In this document: positions 14,181-28,493 of the stretch, piece after piece
Layout: each line of letters starts with the position of its first letter
How positions within the stretch are numbered: position 1 is the first letter of the stretch
Source of the DNA: Gavia stellata
Lineage: Eukaryota; Chordata; Aves; Gaviiformes; Gaviidae
NCBI RefSeq assembly: GCF_030936135.1
Contig: NC_082606.1
Span: 4,597,255 to 4,661,254 of the forward strand
Length of the DNA: 64,000 nucleotides
Reading direction: 5' to 3'
Program-made: the position numbers and the translations under genes
Notes under the pieces: generated by a model
Database searches by the model: none
The model's input: only the letters and a program-made list of their open reading frames with translations
Told to the model about the DNA's origin: nothing

Positions 14181-17083
14181 TTCCCCACAAAAAGCCTCAA
14201 AAGGGACAGCACATACACTCCAGCCACTGCATTTTCAAAGACTTAGCATACTTGAAACAACAGGTCTGAAGGGAAGCATGTCTTGAATTTTCTGGACCCC
14301 ACTCCCTTACTCCACACTTACGCTAGTGCAGTTATAATCTGTTTGACTTCCATGATTATTCTCACTCTGATGTAAGATTCAAATATGCAAAAACCTGCAT
14401 ATAGGACAATGTAAAAACACATACTTGGACCAGAAAAGGTATTTAGACCATCATTAACACACAGGAATAAGGCCTGAGTGTTCCAGATGCTTGGTTTTAG
14501 GAATGTCTGAGCATTTGTGTGAGAGACATTATTGCTATTACAGGAAAAATGAGATGTGAATGGGAGTGCCAGGGCTCATGTGAGGTCTGTCTGCAGACCC
14601 CAGCCTGCTGGGCTTCTCCTCCAGCCAGGACTTAGGAAAGATAAGAGATATAAATAGCATGCAGCATGCTGGCAAGCAGAGCTGTGACAAAGTGCTGTGC
14701 TGACTGCTGAGTGCCATCCTGAAGGAATCAGCACTTTTTTTGGATGCTACTTCAAATCTTTATAACTGGAATAGATTGAAAAGATCAAATGTGCCAAACA
14801 TGCTGATTCCAGTTCAGAGCAAAATCGTAAGTACGCAAAAATCGGGGGCATGGAAAGAAAATACCCTCCAGAAATAGTCTCTCTTCCTCTCACTTATCTA
14901 ATCCAAAGGGATTTAGACTAGTACTTAATGTACACACTGGTTAGAGAAAACAATCCATCCAGCCCTGTGTGCCTTCCATGGAATCTGCTGCACAAATCCA
15001 GTGTCCCAGAATACCCCCGACTTAACCACACTGTTTTTGAGTGAGGTCATGGACAAAGGCAAGAGGAAGAAAGGCATACAGGCAGGCTGGACAGAAAATG
15101 CATTTCCAGAAACCCAGACGCATCTTTTCATTGACCTCAGTGAGATTATATCAGGGATAATTCTGCCCAAAGCATAGCATGGTGATGACTTAAAAAGGCT
15201 GTGCCAGTTGGCAGGAGAAACAGAGAAGGGTCTAACAGGAGTTGTGCTTGGAGCATGTACAAGCCCAGAAAGGCTTCCCTGACTTTGTCCTTTTAGAACA
15301 TGTGACGCATAGAAATTAATCCAGCCAGGCTTCTGGGGAAGGGATGGTTTGGTTTTATTTTCAGCTGTAACTCATGTTTACCTAGCCCTTGCCAAAAACT
15401 GCTTAAGTACAACCAAAATTACTTACCCAGCCACCTCACCCTCCTACGTACACAACAATATCATGTACTTTTCCACGCTCCCCAAGAATGACCTTACTGG
15501 CTGTTAAACATGCTAAAATATTTCTCTTATTATACACCTCTATCAGACCCCAAAATAAAGACAGTATGAGATGACAAACCCAGCAAGGTAGGCTTCAGAA
15601 CATCATTTATAGTGATCCTCATAAACCAAATGATGGTCTTGCCCAGATTTCTTATGCAGGTCTACCTCCAAAGGAGACAGCCTGGGACTTAAGACACTAA
15701 ATGCTGCTGCTGCTACAGACTTTGAAGGAGATCTCAGCAGGAACACAGCCCCTGCTGTACACAGCTACACAAGCCTTTCAAGCACAGGATAAAGGAGTGG
15801 AGTCTAAAACTTCCTCCTTTCCTAGGTCTGAAATCAGTAAACGTTTGCCAAAATGTTTGCATCTAGGTATTATTCAGAGGTCATGATGTTGAATGTGAGC
15901 TCTGCTGCTGCTCTGGAGGTCACAAGGAGAGAATTAATCATGCTCTCTTACAACATTATGAGCAGCACTGACAGAAAGTGTTTTCCCCTCAATTTCTATT
16001 TTCTTCTGTAGAGCAGCAGGAGGTTCTAAAGAAATTCCAACAGTGCAGTGCAAAAATGTTTTTCCCCCATCACAGCAGGAACAAACCCAACCATACACAA
16101 AAGAGAGAACTTGCTTGTATGCTGCCTCTGTGGTAATAAACTGATAAATGTCTGATGGAGAGAAGAAATGAACCTCACTTTGAATTTCTGTAGAAGCCAG
16201 TTGATTATTATGGCCCAAATAGAGTAAGGCGCTAATTAATCTAATGAGAGGCTGACTGCATGAAGATTCAGACCTAGGAGCATCTATCTGTAGATGCACT
16301 TTGCATGGTCTGCATACTGTAATTCACTGGGTATTTTCACCTTATTAGAATTCATTCTCCAATCTCACAGAGCAAAATAATTGGTCTTTACCAGAGCAGG
16401 CATCCAAAAATATCATCATTGAAAGGTATACTGTCCAGCATCCAAATTTTTTATTCTATTCCTCTGCCTACATTTGTGAATTTTCTGTTGAAAAGGCAGG
16501 AAACAATCACACTGAGAGAACAGAGTCAAAAGGATGGCAAAACCCATCTTCCAATAAACCGAATGGGTTTGGGAGTTGGAATTTCCATTCTCCTTAAACG
16601 CAAAACATCTTAGTCTTTACCTCGTCGGCTTGATATTCCAGCTGCTGTGAATAGCTCCTTTTGGGCTAAAGAAAGCGTCCTTTGCATAAACCTAGCCTGA
16701 AGCAGACACCACTAAAGCAATTTTTAGAAGTACTTCTAAAACAACTGAATATCCTGGGTGAGCGAAGCTCAGACTGGCACATAAATTGAGCTGAATAGGT
16801 ATAGTTCACACTAATTTGTCATGAAAAACGGGCACCATGTACTTGATACGGAATCCATAATAAAATGCACACTCTTAGCTGTCATGGGCATACCTTGCTC
16901 ATTAATTATTTGGCAATTCTGGCAGATTTACATTCTTATTTTCTAAATGTTGTCCTTTTTCCATTTGTCATATGAGACACTGACAAAGAACAAACAATAG
17001 GAGTAATTTAGCAGTATAATACAGCAATGCCCTTGCCATGTTATCTCTGGGGACTGAATTTAGGACCAATGCAGGCATCAAAC

Positions 17084-17163
17084 TGGGAAGAGAAAAGGGG
17101 AGAGGAAGACAGAAGAAGCAGAGAGGAAAGAGGAGGGGGAAAACACAGAGAAAGAGGAAAAAA
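17084..17163. repeat. Purine-rich (GA) tract
   Basis: Eighty bases almost entirely A and G on the + strand (GAAGAGAAAAGGGGAGAGGA...). It has potential to form triplex DNA. A second, less pure purine-rich stretch is at 19605-19695. Confidence 0.75.
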
Positions 17164-20100
17164 CACTTCTAGGATCTCCTTACCCTTTGGGTTTAGAACT
17201 GGACCTGCAATTGGTTGAACAGCTTTGTCTTTTCACTAACTAAGAAATGGCGGAAGTAACCATGGCCCCCCAACTCACTCCTAAAAACAGGTAGGATCAA
17301 CTCAGTCACCTGACCCAGGCTTTTTGTTTGGGATCGAAAAGCTAACCCTGCTGAAGTGTAATCACCACTGCACCATAGCAGTCTTCCCCTACTGAAATGA
17401 GTATGAGACATTGTATCGCTTTGTGTTACCATTCCACCTTCCGCAAATGCAAGCAAAAACACCTCATATAGTTTGGAAGCTGTAACACAACCACTGTAAC
17501 AGCTAGAGATTTTTACTGATGTGTGTTTACCTAAGTGCATGTATATGATCCCTATTAACACAGCATTTAACCGTTTCCCAGCTTTATAATGCGTTTATGC
17601 TCTGAACTTCCCAATGATGAGGAAGCAGAGAGAAGCCAAGCGACTTGTTCAAGCACACAGAGAAAACATGGAGGAGAATGAGGAATGGATCTGACCTAGA
17701 CAAACCCAAACTTCAGATACAGAGCTCTGTGTGCAGAGCATGCTCTGCTTGTGCAAGCAGAGCCAAAACCACCTGCTGAACCATCGATGCGAAAAGAGAA
17801 GTCATGGGGAGAATCATAAGGAAACATCACGCAACAACCTAGATCTTGGGCAAAAACAAGATTTCTTTCATGGCTTTCCTCTCTGACTGCTGGTTGCTTG
17901 CTAACAAGCTCCAGTGATTTCAGCAAGGCTCAGGCTTACTCCAATGCTCTTAATGAAAGATCAAGGAACCAGCTGAACCAACTCTAGTCACTGTTGAATT
18001 CAGTTACAAGGAATGGCATATTTTCCTGCTGCTAAGACAAAACTCCTGGATATAATGAAAAATTAATTTAAGAGCTGTCTCACCTTTTAGCTGTTCCCAT
18101 CTTCCTCTTATTTAGATGACTTATTAACTAAGCAATAAAAACCAGCCACGTAATCATCCTTTGTAATGGTAGATTAACTTGATTTTTAAATTACTGGAGG
18201 ATTAAAAAAAATCTCCAAATTAAAGTGCACAATCATGAGCCAAACAGGAGCAGCACATGACACGACTCCCCCAGAAGCATGTAACACAAAGAGTCAGCTG
18301 CAATGCAAGCACCATAAACCAGTTCAATACTGTGTCCCCTCTGAGCTGCACGGTAACAGCAATCTTTATAGCAGAATACACAGCTGGCCCTGAAGACACA
18401 TCTCGGGAGCTGGGTTATTTGTCTTTTGCCTTACAAAAGTAATCAACTATTGCTATGCTGCATTCATCAGAAAATTTCCCCTTCAGCAACCTGATAATGG
18501 ACCCTAATTGTTTTCTAAATGGTGATAGAAGTAAAAATAAAACACACATTACATTTTTTATTATTATTTAAACCAATAATGCTTGCAATAAATAGCAACC
18601 CAGTAGCCAGGAATTCTAATATCTTATTGCCAGACTTACAGCACTCATTTTTCACCCCACCTGCTTAAGGTGACACTGACATAAGAAGATTGTATACAAG
18701 TTAGGACCCCAGTTTGCAGAATCAGCAAAACTGACCTCAGAGGGGGAAGAAATCACTGATGTTTAAGTAATACTGAAATCCAGCCTTCTTCATGCGGAGA
18801 GCTACCAGTTGCTGCACGTGACACTTTCTGAACCCAGCCTTCCCCTTTAGAGCACTTGTAAATCTACAGGTAAGTAATAAAAGCGAAGAGCTCCCACAGA
18901 ACATCTCTTTTAAGTTCTGCGCCAACACGGTGCCTGCTCGGTGCTATTCAGGATGGCTTGAACCATCTCTAGTCAGACTCACTAGTTTTATCTCTCAGTT
19001 ACCCTGCTCTTGGCATCTTGTTTTACAGGTTATCAAGACCTGGAAGCTGAGACTCTGTTCTGTCTCTGTGCAACACACACATACAATGTGAGCCGTAGGT
19101 CAAGGGTTGCATCACTGTGGATTGCTGTCATATAACATAGTAAAGAACACACAGGTAATAAGTCCTCCACGTGCCAAAGCTACAGCCTACAGTTCCTTAG
19201 CTGTGGGTTTGAAGAAGCCCGTATGTTCTTTTCCAGTCTGCTCCTAAACTCGTGCTGTGGACTTCTGCTGTATTTAAGAACGTAACATCTGATCATGCTT
19301 AGCTACCACGACTGACACTACATCCCTTGTCTAGCCAGTAAGCGCACAAAACCAGCACTAACACTGCTCTAAGTAAGCAGAAACAGACCAGCTGACGCAA
19401 GGGAAAGGGGTGGGTGGTTTGGATCGCATAGTAATATGGAGTTCAATGAAACTAGACTGTTATCTGGCTTACCAGCATTTAGTTCTCCAGCTGGCTACTG
19501 GCAAACATAGCAAGAACAATCAGTGAAGTGGTTTCATGCATTGCCAACTTGCTGGTCCCCCGCTGGCATGATAAAACTGGAAGCAGAAACAGCTGAAGTG
19601 TAAGGCAAAAGAGGAGGAGGTGCGTAAAGGCAAGGGAGGAGTAAGAAGGTGAGGTGCAAAGCGTAAAGATAGAGAAGATGAGAGAGAAGGAAAGGATGTG
19701 TCTGTAAATTAAACACTGAAAGGGGTCCTGTGGATAGTTAATTCACAAAGACATCAGCATTAGCCAATGCTGAGAGATTTAAAGGAGAGGAACAGGAAGG
19801 GTTGGGAAAAGAAGATTCAATATAAGTACTATCCTAATATTAAAAAAACATACCCTATAAATAAAAAGCAAATAAAAGCAAGGTCACAGCATCAAGGAGA
19901 AGCCCAGCTCCTTAACTCCTGTGGGTAGTGACTTTATGCTTTATATTCCTAGCCTTGTTTCCTGAGAAAACAAGACTTCTCATACATGTCACATTCCTGT
20001 CCACTTGGCCCCCAGTAACTAACTTTGGAACTTCACAGCTTATTGGAGCCATGCTCACCAGAATGGCAAGGCTTCTAAACACCTCAATACATTTGCAGAC

Positions 20101-23100
20101 AGGCAACCAGCAGGGGAGAGATACCCCAATAGGCTCACCTTGTATTAAGCATCAGGAAACATGTACTAGAAACAGCCTTGCAAACTAGACTCCATTTTCA
20201 GCCAGTTCTGAAGTTCCTGGCTGACCTACTCACGACTGTAAGCAATTCTTGCATGACCCAAGCCACTAAAGAGAATGCAACTAAGTACCTGAGTTTCTGG
20301 GGTTTGTTGGTGTTTTTTGGCAGTAGAAGCTCCTTACAGTATGGCACAACTTAACATTGTATGTAGTTGGGTGCTAACCCCAAATACAATAGTCTGGCTT
20401 ACTCTACATATAAAAAAAAAACCACCTACCATGGGGAACGAGCGCCTGGCCTTGATCGATTGCATGACCTCAGGAGAAGTACTGTGCAAATTTTCAGATA
20501 CTTTGAAGAGTCGCCAGACAAGCGACAAAGGATTCTCCCACTCTTCTCCCGTGCATGCACACAGACATCCCCCCAGACATTCTGATACTCAGTTTTGTGC
20601 TAACAGCTCTTACGTATAAAAGGGCCCTTCTTATGTCTTCACAAGCTGTCTGCCTACAGTTTTGTGGAACCTGCCTCCTTAGACTTGTCTGACTTGTAGG
20701 CATTGCAGAGCTGAATAGCACAGCCTCCAAAACCTCTGTACATCTCGTTTAGACCCTCAGCTTGCAAACTACTCCTGGTGGCAGAGTAGCTATGAGCAGG
20801 TGGCTAGAGCAGCTGCCTGTGCAGAGAAGACTGTTAGGGTGACATCTGAGCCTCTTAGCACCTCAGTTTCCTCATACAGTTAAAAACCTCTCAAAATAAT
20901 TACATTTCCTTTGTCAATTAATAACTTCCTGGGAAAACAACACTGCAGAAATACTGACTGCATACACAAACAGCCCTTCAAATGTACTTGAAAGCACTGC
21001 ATTGTTTCCAGCAGTTACCAAACATTCAAATAGATTAGCAACACACCAGAGTATTTCTACATTTTGTATTGCGGTTACTAGTTAGTTCAAAGCTATCTTT
21101 TGTGAAAACTGCAATACAGACTGAAGTATCAGGCATAACCTTTCCAACTGGGAGTCTTTTATCCTCTGTACCACCTTCTTTGAGATTCCATCTCTTCTTA
21201 TTGCAGCTGCCTGAAAACAGCCTGGATACGAATCATACTAATAAAATACTAATCTGCTTTAATTGAAGTATTTTCCAAGCGCACATAATAAGGTAATAAG
21301 AAACATCCTAAAGATAATTTACAAAAGAGCACTGAAGTCAATGTGATGATTGTAATTGCTTGGCCAAGCGTAAGGGAAAAAAAGTCCTATGGAATCTGTA
21401 GTTCCCTACAGGCTCACAACCTTGCTACCCTATGCTCAGGCACTACACAAGTGCCAGGTCAAACAGGCTGGACTGACATTTTCAGTTCAGCTGTGCTTTG
21501 GAGAGTGTAACTTGAATATAAACAGCACCGCTCTTGGTTTAAGAGGAAACAGCACTTCATACTAATGGTGTGTGTGCTCAGATCAGTTCTACTTCTGCAG
21601 CTTTGGAGGTGTCCCTGGCAAAGGAACCCATGCAAACATGGGACAGGTAGTGGGAAGTAAGGTATCAGGCAGGAGAGTCCTCTGAGCACAAGTTGGCAGA
21701 GGCAGAACTTGGGAATGCAGTATTTCTCCCTACGCACCACACAGCAATTTACTTCAGTCAGCCAAAGAGAAAGGAATATAAGGAGAAAAAAAAAAAATCA
21801 AAATAAGCTACTACATCACATGCTAATATTCTGTGCTCACTTGTGACCACCCTTCTCTGAAATTTTCTGTTTTCCCAAGAGACCCACTTGGTCACAAAAA
21901 ATCTGGAATAATTCCTCTGTAAGGAGAGAGCTGTTCCATTCAACACAAGTTTCCCAAAGCCACCTCTTTAAAGTCTCTGTGCACTAATGAACAGCTTCTC
22001 CCTCTCTCTCTCCTCCTGGGCTCCAGCTGACAAAGGCCTACTGTTCTGCTTTGAGAGCAGAGGGGAAATTCTGATGGCTTGAAAATCCAATTTCATTCCC
22101 AACACAGATATTAGTATCTGTTTAATCCCACATTTCTGCTCTCCTGTGCCAGTGACTCACTTTCTACAGCCTCCCTGATCCTAGCGTTGGTAGCCCAAAG
22201 CCAGAAAGAACTACTAGTCTCAGGCAAACACAAGACAGTTCGATTATAAAAGGATTATAAATTTTGCATGCCAAAAAAGAGCTTTTTCTTGTGAGAATTA
22301 AGCAAAACCCAAGGAATTAATATGAAAGAAAAGTTTTTGAATCTTAGAAGGATAGACTTTACCAAGGCTAGCTTCCCTTGACATTGCTAGAGGCACTATG
22401 AAAGGCCTTTGTCCTCTTTATTTGCCAGTCTCACATCTTAAATTGAAGGGTGATGATGAATATTCAATAAAAATGACATTTATGCTTCCTCTCTCCAAAA
22501 TACAAATTATTCAGATAAAGTAAGAAAAGCAAGTGCAAAAAATCCAAACCAGTTTTAAATAACCAGAATGAAAGCCCTATGCCACCTTGCTCCTGATTCT
22601 TTGGAGTAATCATTTCACTGTACCCTGCTCCTTAGTCTTCCAGTCTATGGAAGAGTTGAATTTAATACAGAAAGTATTAAATTTAAATACTTTAAAGTGT
22701 TAAATATAAATAGGAAGTATCACCCTATTTTAAAACTGTATGTATTTTTTCTTCTCACATTTTTCACCTATCTTTACACAAAGCAGAAGGAAATCCACCT
22801 CAGGATGCCACTGGGACAGATATATTCAGAAAGGACTGACCACCGGGTACTACTCATGCACAGACAAGTTAGTTATACTGATTAATAAACAGCAGCCACT
22901 TTTCTAATTTAGCATGACCTCTTTAGCAAAATGGGAAGTTTTGCAAAAGATCTCCGATTCAGTCAAAAACACATTTGCTTTTTAATGGAGAAAAAGAAAA
23001 CAACTTTTTTCATTTTTTTCTGCAAATTTCAAAATCCAGTTTCAATAGGGAAAAAATACATTTATGCTTGTCACGACAAAAAAAAAAAAAAAATAGTTTC

Positions 23101-25017
23101 CCCAACCTACCAGCACACTCTTTCATCTGCTTTACACCCCTCCTTAATATTGCCCTGCCAAGCAGAGCCTTACAGTGTGGGCTTTTGGAGCTTTATCCCT
23201 CCACCGCCATGGGCCTGTGGAATGAGCATTTACTATCACGGGATGCAGCTGTGCAGAGCAGCTTCTCTCCCTTCCCTCCATGTAAATGGGAGCTGCAAAA
23301 GCCACTGCCTGCACATCATATCCACCAGTCAATGTGTTGAAACTCACTGCACCTGATCACTAATTAAGGAAGACTTGTTTTCTCCCCTCTCCAAAACAAT
23401 AAAAAGGAGAAGAAAATAGCTAGCATTAAATCAACAGTACAGCACTATCATTTTCTATGGTATGTATGTCTTTACTGACATAAAAGTATTCTTTAGGGGA
23501 TGCTTAAAATCCCTGCATGTAAAATGGTTGAGAAAATTCAGATTAAGCTGTCTTTTGCTCCATTTTCTTTTTAAAACATTTATGTTAAAGCCATTTTAAA
23601 TTCTTTGTCCTGACACATCTGACCCTTATAAAGAAACCAAGCTTTATAAGCAATCTGGGAAGTTCCTCCCCCTTTCTCAGACAGGGTAACTGATTGCTGG
23701 AGAAACTGTTTACCAACACCTTGATTTCCAACCCCTTTCATCTCATGTTCTAAGACTGCTTTAACTCTATGTTTCAATGACTGCAGCCCAAGCGCATCGT
23801 CTTCTAAAAGCGCAAGGACTAAAGGAACTCAGGTCACCAGGAGAGCTGGGAGGATGCTTGTGGTCCTTTGGACAAACCTCACAGCCCTAATGACAAAGGA
23901 TTCACCTTTCTCTTAGATGCTCACATTCAGCAGCTGTCTTCAGGTGAAAAATAACCTCTCACTCACAGTTGTTACAAAAATTAATTGCACTTAGAACAAA
24001 CTGAAACCTCAACAAAATTGTATTTAGGCAGAAAAATCAGTCACGTAAATCACAACAAGTCAGGGCATGTCTGTGTGACACAAAGTAGGGGCAGGAAGAA
24101 ATACCCAGCCTAGCTCTGAATTTCAGATGAGTGCACATGCTTCAAACCAGGCAGGTCTCCTGCTCCCAGTATCGAAAAATGGCCATTTAAAGTAGAAGAA
24201 TTAGAAAGAGAGGAATATGAATATTTTAAAAGCTCTGGGAAAGCAAAGCAGTGGCAATCAGAGACTGGAAGCATTCCACCCCAGAATATCTCCAGTTCAG
24301 TGACTGCGATGTTTACAACCTATAAAAAAACCAAAGCATTTTGTTTGGAACGATGACAAAACAAAATCTTTTCAAAAATTTTCAGCAGGAAAAATCCTCA
24401 AGAAATTAGTTCAGTGTTGATTTGGCCCGATCTGTCTGGTTTTGTGCCAATCCCGCTAAATCAATTACTCCTACTGCCTCGAATGGGACTGTACCAAGAA
24501 AATCACAGATGTGGTTCTAGCCTTGTCAAAATGGGATTGCTTTTGTTCTCTTGCATGCTGGCATGCTTCAGACTGCCACAAATAAGGAGCAGATGGAAGT
24601 GTAAATTACACTGGGTAGAACTCAAAACAGATTTTTGGCTATCCAAGACACAGTAGTCTCTGGAGACTCTCAATTACATATAAGAAATTGTAAGGTTCCA
24701 GTTGAATTCTAAAAATGCACCATCTTTACTCAGAAGCAAATGTATTATATGGTTATATTTAGCTCATGTTCACATTCAGAGGGACTGCTGCTGTATTTTA
24801 CGTGACAACAGGGCAACTATTGTGTTTGATCACACACTGGGATAGACATGTCACAAAACCAATTTGACAGAGATTTTATGGACAGCTGGAGATGAATCTC
24901 ACACACATACACAAGTTAATTATTCAGCATAAAAAAACCAGATCATGTACTAAACCAGATACTTCGTTAATTACCTTATATGTACTACTTACCAAGCAAA
25001 TAAATGACTCAGTGAGT

Positions 25018-25101
25018 CAGATATATTACTTGCTGAATCAGGTGTATCATCTACTGAAACAGATATATCATCTCCTCAAACAGAAACATAGTTTCTTAAA
25101 C
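25018..25101. repeat. 21-bp degenerate tandem repeat (about 4 copies)
   Basis: Successive 21-mers, each starting CAG (25018, 25039, 25060, 25081), share the pattern CAGATATATCATCTNCTNAAA. Further diverged traces may lie upstream from about 24939. This is a short minisatellite. Confidence 0.8.
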
Positions 25102-25690
25102 TAGAGGCAATATATTGCCTTCTATGTCATGTAACATGATAAGCTATGCTAGATCTATGCTAGCTGAAGACAACACCCCAGGACACAAAGGCTGCACTAT
25201 AAGCCAGTAACAGAAAGAAAGGTGATGCTTTAATAAACAAACAAAGATCAAATAAAATTTGAAGGGAAGTAACCCATTGAACATGTAGAGATCACCACAC
25301 AACACTGTGGACACAAGAGCTATGAGCACCTTGACAAATTACACAGAGCTTCAAGAATGATTTACGGTCTGGAAAAAGAACCTGCTTTATTAATGAGACA
25401 CCAAGAAACCTAATCTATTTTGCTCATCCAAAAGAAAGCTAAGAGTCTAAAACTTATCTAATAGAGGAGATTTCAGAGTGCAAATGGAACTTTGACAAGG
25501 ACATAAAGATATGCAGTGGTTGAAACCTAGAAATAAGGTACAAACTTTTAACAATTTAATTAACCATCAGAACCCTGCTACTTAAGGATATGGTTATTCT
25601 TCTGTCTGAAGTCTTAGGAAGTCAGAAACTGTGGAAGTTTAAAAGCGTGGAAGTTTACAAATTATGTTCTAGATTAACCTTAATTTATGT

Positions 25691-25724
25691 GTGAGAGGTA
25701 AGAATCCGTGAGAGGTAAGAATCC
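25691..25724. repeat. 17-bp perfect tandem duplication
   Basis: GTGAGAGGTAAGAATCC occurs twice in direct succession. Each copy contains AGAG|GTAAGA, a splice-donor-like sequence. Confidence 0.9.
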
Positions 25725-27268
25725 TGTGGTCTGTAGTTGGGGGGACACTAGATGATGTGTTCTGGTTTTAGAGTCTACATATCTACAGATCCCGTTCTCT
25801 AAGGAAGCAGCACAGGTAAGTGACTGAATTTTTGAGAACTATATTCTAATCCTCATCTTATCACTGATTTCCTACACAATTGGCCTAAATTTCATTCTCT
25901 CATTTTACTTTGTTTCCTGATCTATAAAACAGGACTAGTGGTACTTCAAGTGCCTAGCAAAGTCCATTAGTATCTGTGACCCAAATGTGCTGTGTTAGTA
26001 TTAAACAGGGAGTCATCATCTCCGGCAGAAGGAAAAGCCTTAGAGTGAAAGCTGCTGTGTTGACTAACAGACCCAAGGCCGGTGGGTACCATTAGCTCTA
26101 AACTGGATGATGAAAGGTGGAGGCAGAAGCCTCGCAACACGAACCCTGAAACAGCCATCCTGGCCTTAAACAGCTCTGCTTTTCAGGACTAAAAAGCCTA
26201 ATCAAAGCATGTTGTTACTTACTCTGCCTGCACAAGGCACTGGCAGCAGGAAAGAGGTGGCCTGTTCCCAAACACATATGGCTGTTTTGTAACCCAGCCT
26301 AAGCATAACATCCATCATTCTACAGCACTTCTAAAAGCTCGTAGTGCTGTTATTGTACATAGCACAGCAAAGCCAGTAATCTGACATGCATGTAAAATGT
26401 ACTAAACACAAGGAATGGATACACGATATAAAAAAAAAAAAGCAAAAGCCATTTCCTACCCCAAATCCCACAATCTACAACCAGAAAAATATCCTAGAGT
26501 GGAAGGATACTGCACAACTAGTGGAAAAAGCTGCCTTCCTGGTACTCCTCTAGCAGTGACTAACAGGAGGAGAGCACAGCTGTGGGACAGAGCTCTCGGC
26601 AGTACACCAAGGAGACAGCATCCCACACTTTCCGTCTGGAGTTTCAGAACTAGTGATCTGAACTTTGTGTGTTTTCTCAGGGCCACATCAAGCTGATTCA
26701 CACTGAAATCCAGCTCCAGCATCCTTTGGATACACACAGCACCTGTGCAGCAGCGTAAGCACAAAGGACCATGCTAACTATCCACTGGGAAAAAATGCAG
26801 ATACAATAAGGTGCACATGGAAGGTAAAGGTAAGGTCACAGATGCTGCTGGATAGATCTCCCCCAGTGGGCTCTGTGTGCAGCTTAGGGACACTACACAG
26901 GCCTGAAATGGAGAGTAAGTGGGTGTCCCATGGCCACTGCAGCAGTGTGCAGTGGTACAGTGTTTTGCTGAAGGCAGAGCCATCAGCACAGGCCTGGCAG
27001 GTTAAGGAACTACAAATAACCACCAAAAGTCCATCAGATCAATCCGGGCTGTCACAGTGGCTTGCTGCTGGAGAGGAGGACCTTGCCTCCTCTCATCAGC
27101 ATCAGCACCTCACTGTAGCCACTCCCCCAAAATGTCAATAATTTGTGTGGGTTTTCTTGCTTGGAAAAACAAATGACTCCTGAGTTCTCATAAGCGCAAC
27201 TGCCACAAAGGATAATAAACCCCAGAAGTGGTTACAAAACTGAGGCCCTCATAATGATTTCCTTTCAG

Positions 27269-28493
27269 TCATAACTGATTATATCCACGCAACAGAATCC
27301 CAAGACATCACTAATGATAGTAGACTGTCAGCATCATGTGAGATGCTATGAGACTTTGTGAATTAAACCCCATTATTGTCCTAAATTATAGATAAATTTC
27401 CCTTTCCTTGGTGATATGCAACATATTTTTTCTTCAGGGCAGTTAGATGATGTCAGCACAAATTACTTCTTTCCACACAGGGCAGATGATAGAACTGGAG
27501 GCATTAAAGGAGCTTACAAAAACCAAATCTGAAGAGACAGAAGGAACTGCTTCCTTTGACTTGGAAATAACAAATTTTGCAGTGGCAAGCTGGGTAAGGC
27601 AAAAGAAAAAAACCTTAATTTGGGACACTGATGGGGCTTCAAAAGCTTCACATACTTAAAAATCAAAATTCAAGTTTGGATTCTTGCTCTAAATTACAAA
27701 AAAAACCAATAGAAGTGCCTGTGTTTAGATGCTCATATCCCTCCATTAAATATATACTGATGTGTAATACTGAGATAATAGGTTATTCTCTAGCAAACTA
27801 GGGAGCTCTATTTTTGGCTTGGGAAAAAAAAGAATATACAATGTCATTTAGAGTGTTTTTCTAAATGGTTTCCTATTCTTTTAGTTTTTCCTTGCAGACC
27901 AAAGTTGAAGGAAAAGCAGAGGAAATGCTAGTTACATGTTTGAGAAAGATTCATAAGTTCTATATGAGGCAAGGTTTGCAGGAGGTAGTAGTACCTTTTA
28001 CTAGATCAAGTGGTATAATCAAGAAAAAAACACCAGGTTGTCAGGCATATGGCTCTATAAATTTTTTTTTTACTTGATATACAAATACTTAATTTGCAAA
28101 TCCAAGAACAGGGAATTACTTCATTATCCTGCATAATTTTCCTTTCTTACCATTTTATTATTGCAGTGTGTGCACTAGAAGTCAAGCTCTTGGTTGCCAT
28201 CTGCTGTTTCTTTGTTCACATTTCACCGTGTTTATTAGCAAGGCCAGGTCATGACGAGGAGTCTTAAAGAATTGTTAAGAACAGACACAAATGCTGCTTT
28301 CACACACAACCTGCTAGAAACAGGCGACCAAAAAATTCTGGAAGGCTTTTTTAGTGAAATTCTGCCCAGCTATTCATATGAAGAGTATATGATGCCCTCT
28401 CAAACCCAAATGCAGAGCAGGAGTAGGAAGTCTGGGTTTAGCAGTAGCAGACCCACTAGATTTGCTACAGATCATTTTGTGACTACAGCACTG
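27269..28493 (+). CDS. Candidate exons of an unidentified gene (core block)
   Basis: I do not recognise the product. Four open segments bounded by plausible splice sites join in frame: 27269-27337 (ITDYIHATESQDITNDS..., donor T|gtgaga), 27481-27593 (QMIELEALKELTKTKSEE..., acceptor ttccacacag, donor TGG|gtaagg), 27898-27984 (TKVEGKAEEMLVTCLRK..., acceptor tccttgcag, weak donor GAG|gtagta) and 28239-28493 (QGQVMTRSLKELLRTDTNAA..., donor CTG|gtatga). The predicted peptide is hydrophilic, rich in Glu, Lys and Leu, and probably helical, with no signal peptide or membrane span. The segments are short and each could be chance, so the support is the combination of splice signals, phase agreement and protein-like composition. 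It could also be a decayed gene. The 3' continuation may be at 32190-32301. Confidence 0.3.

Larger units (their letters stand above)
14181..25771. other. Non-coding region, no gene recognised
   Basis: Again only chance frames. The longest are 121 and 122 codons on the - strand at 15934-16299 and 17193-17561, without family motifs. The region contains the purine tracts at 17084 and 19605 and the 21-bp and 17-bp repeats near 25 kb. Confidence 0.6.

Noticed and set aside
13894..14286. 130-codon + frame rich in Ser, Pro, Leu and His
   Set aside because: It is produced by the pyrimidine bias of the region; the composition does not resemble a real protein.
15934..16299. 121-codon - strand frame
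   Set aside because: No family motif and no convincing splice sites at its ends; chance.
17193..17561. 122-codon - strand frame
   Set aside because: No recognisable motif; chance.
20317..20619. 100-codon + frame and overlapping alternative frames at 20.3-20.7 kb
   Set aside because: Several frames on both strands are open at once, which is typical of stop-poor chance sequence; no motif.
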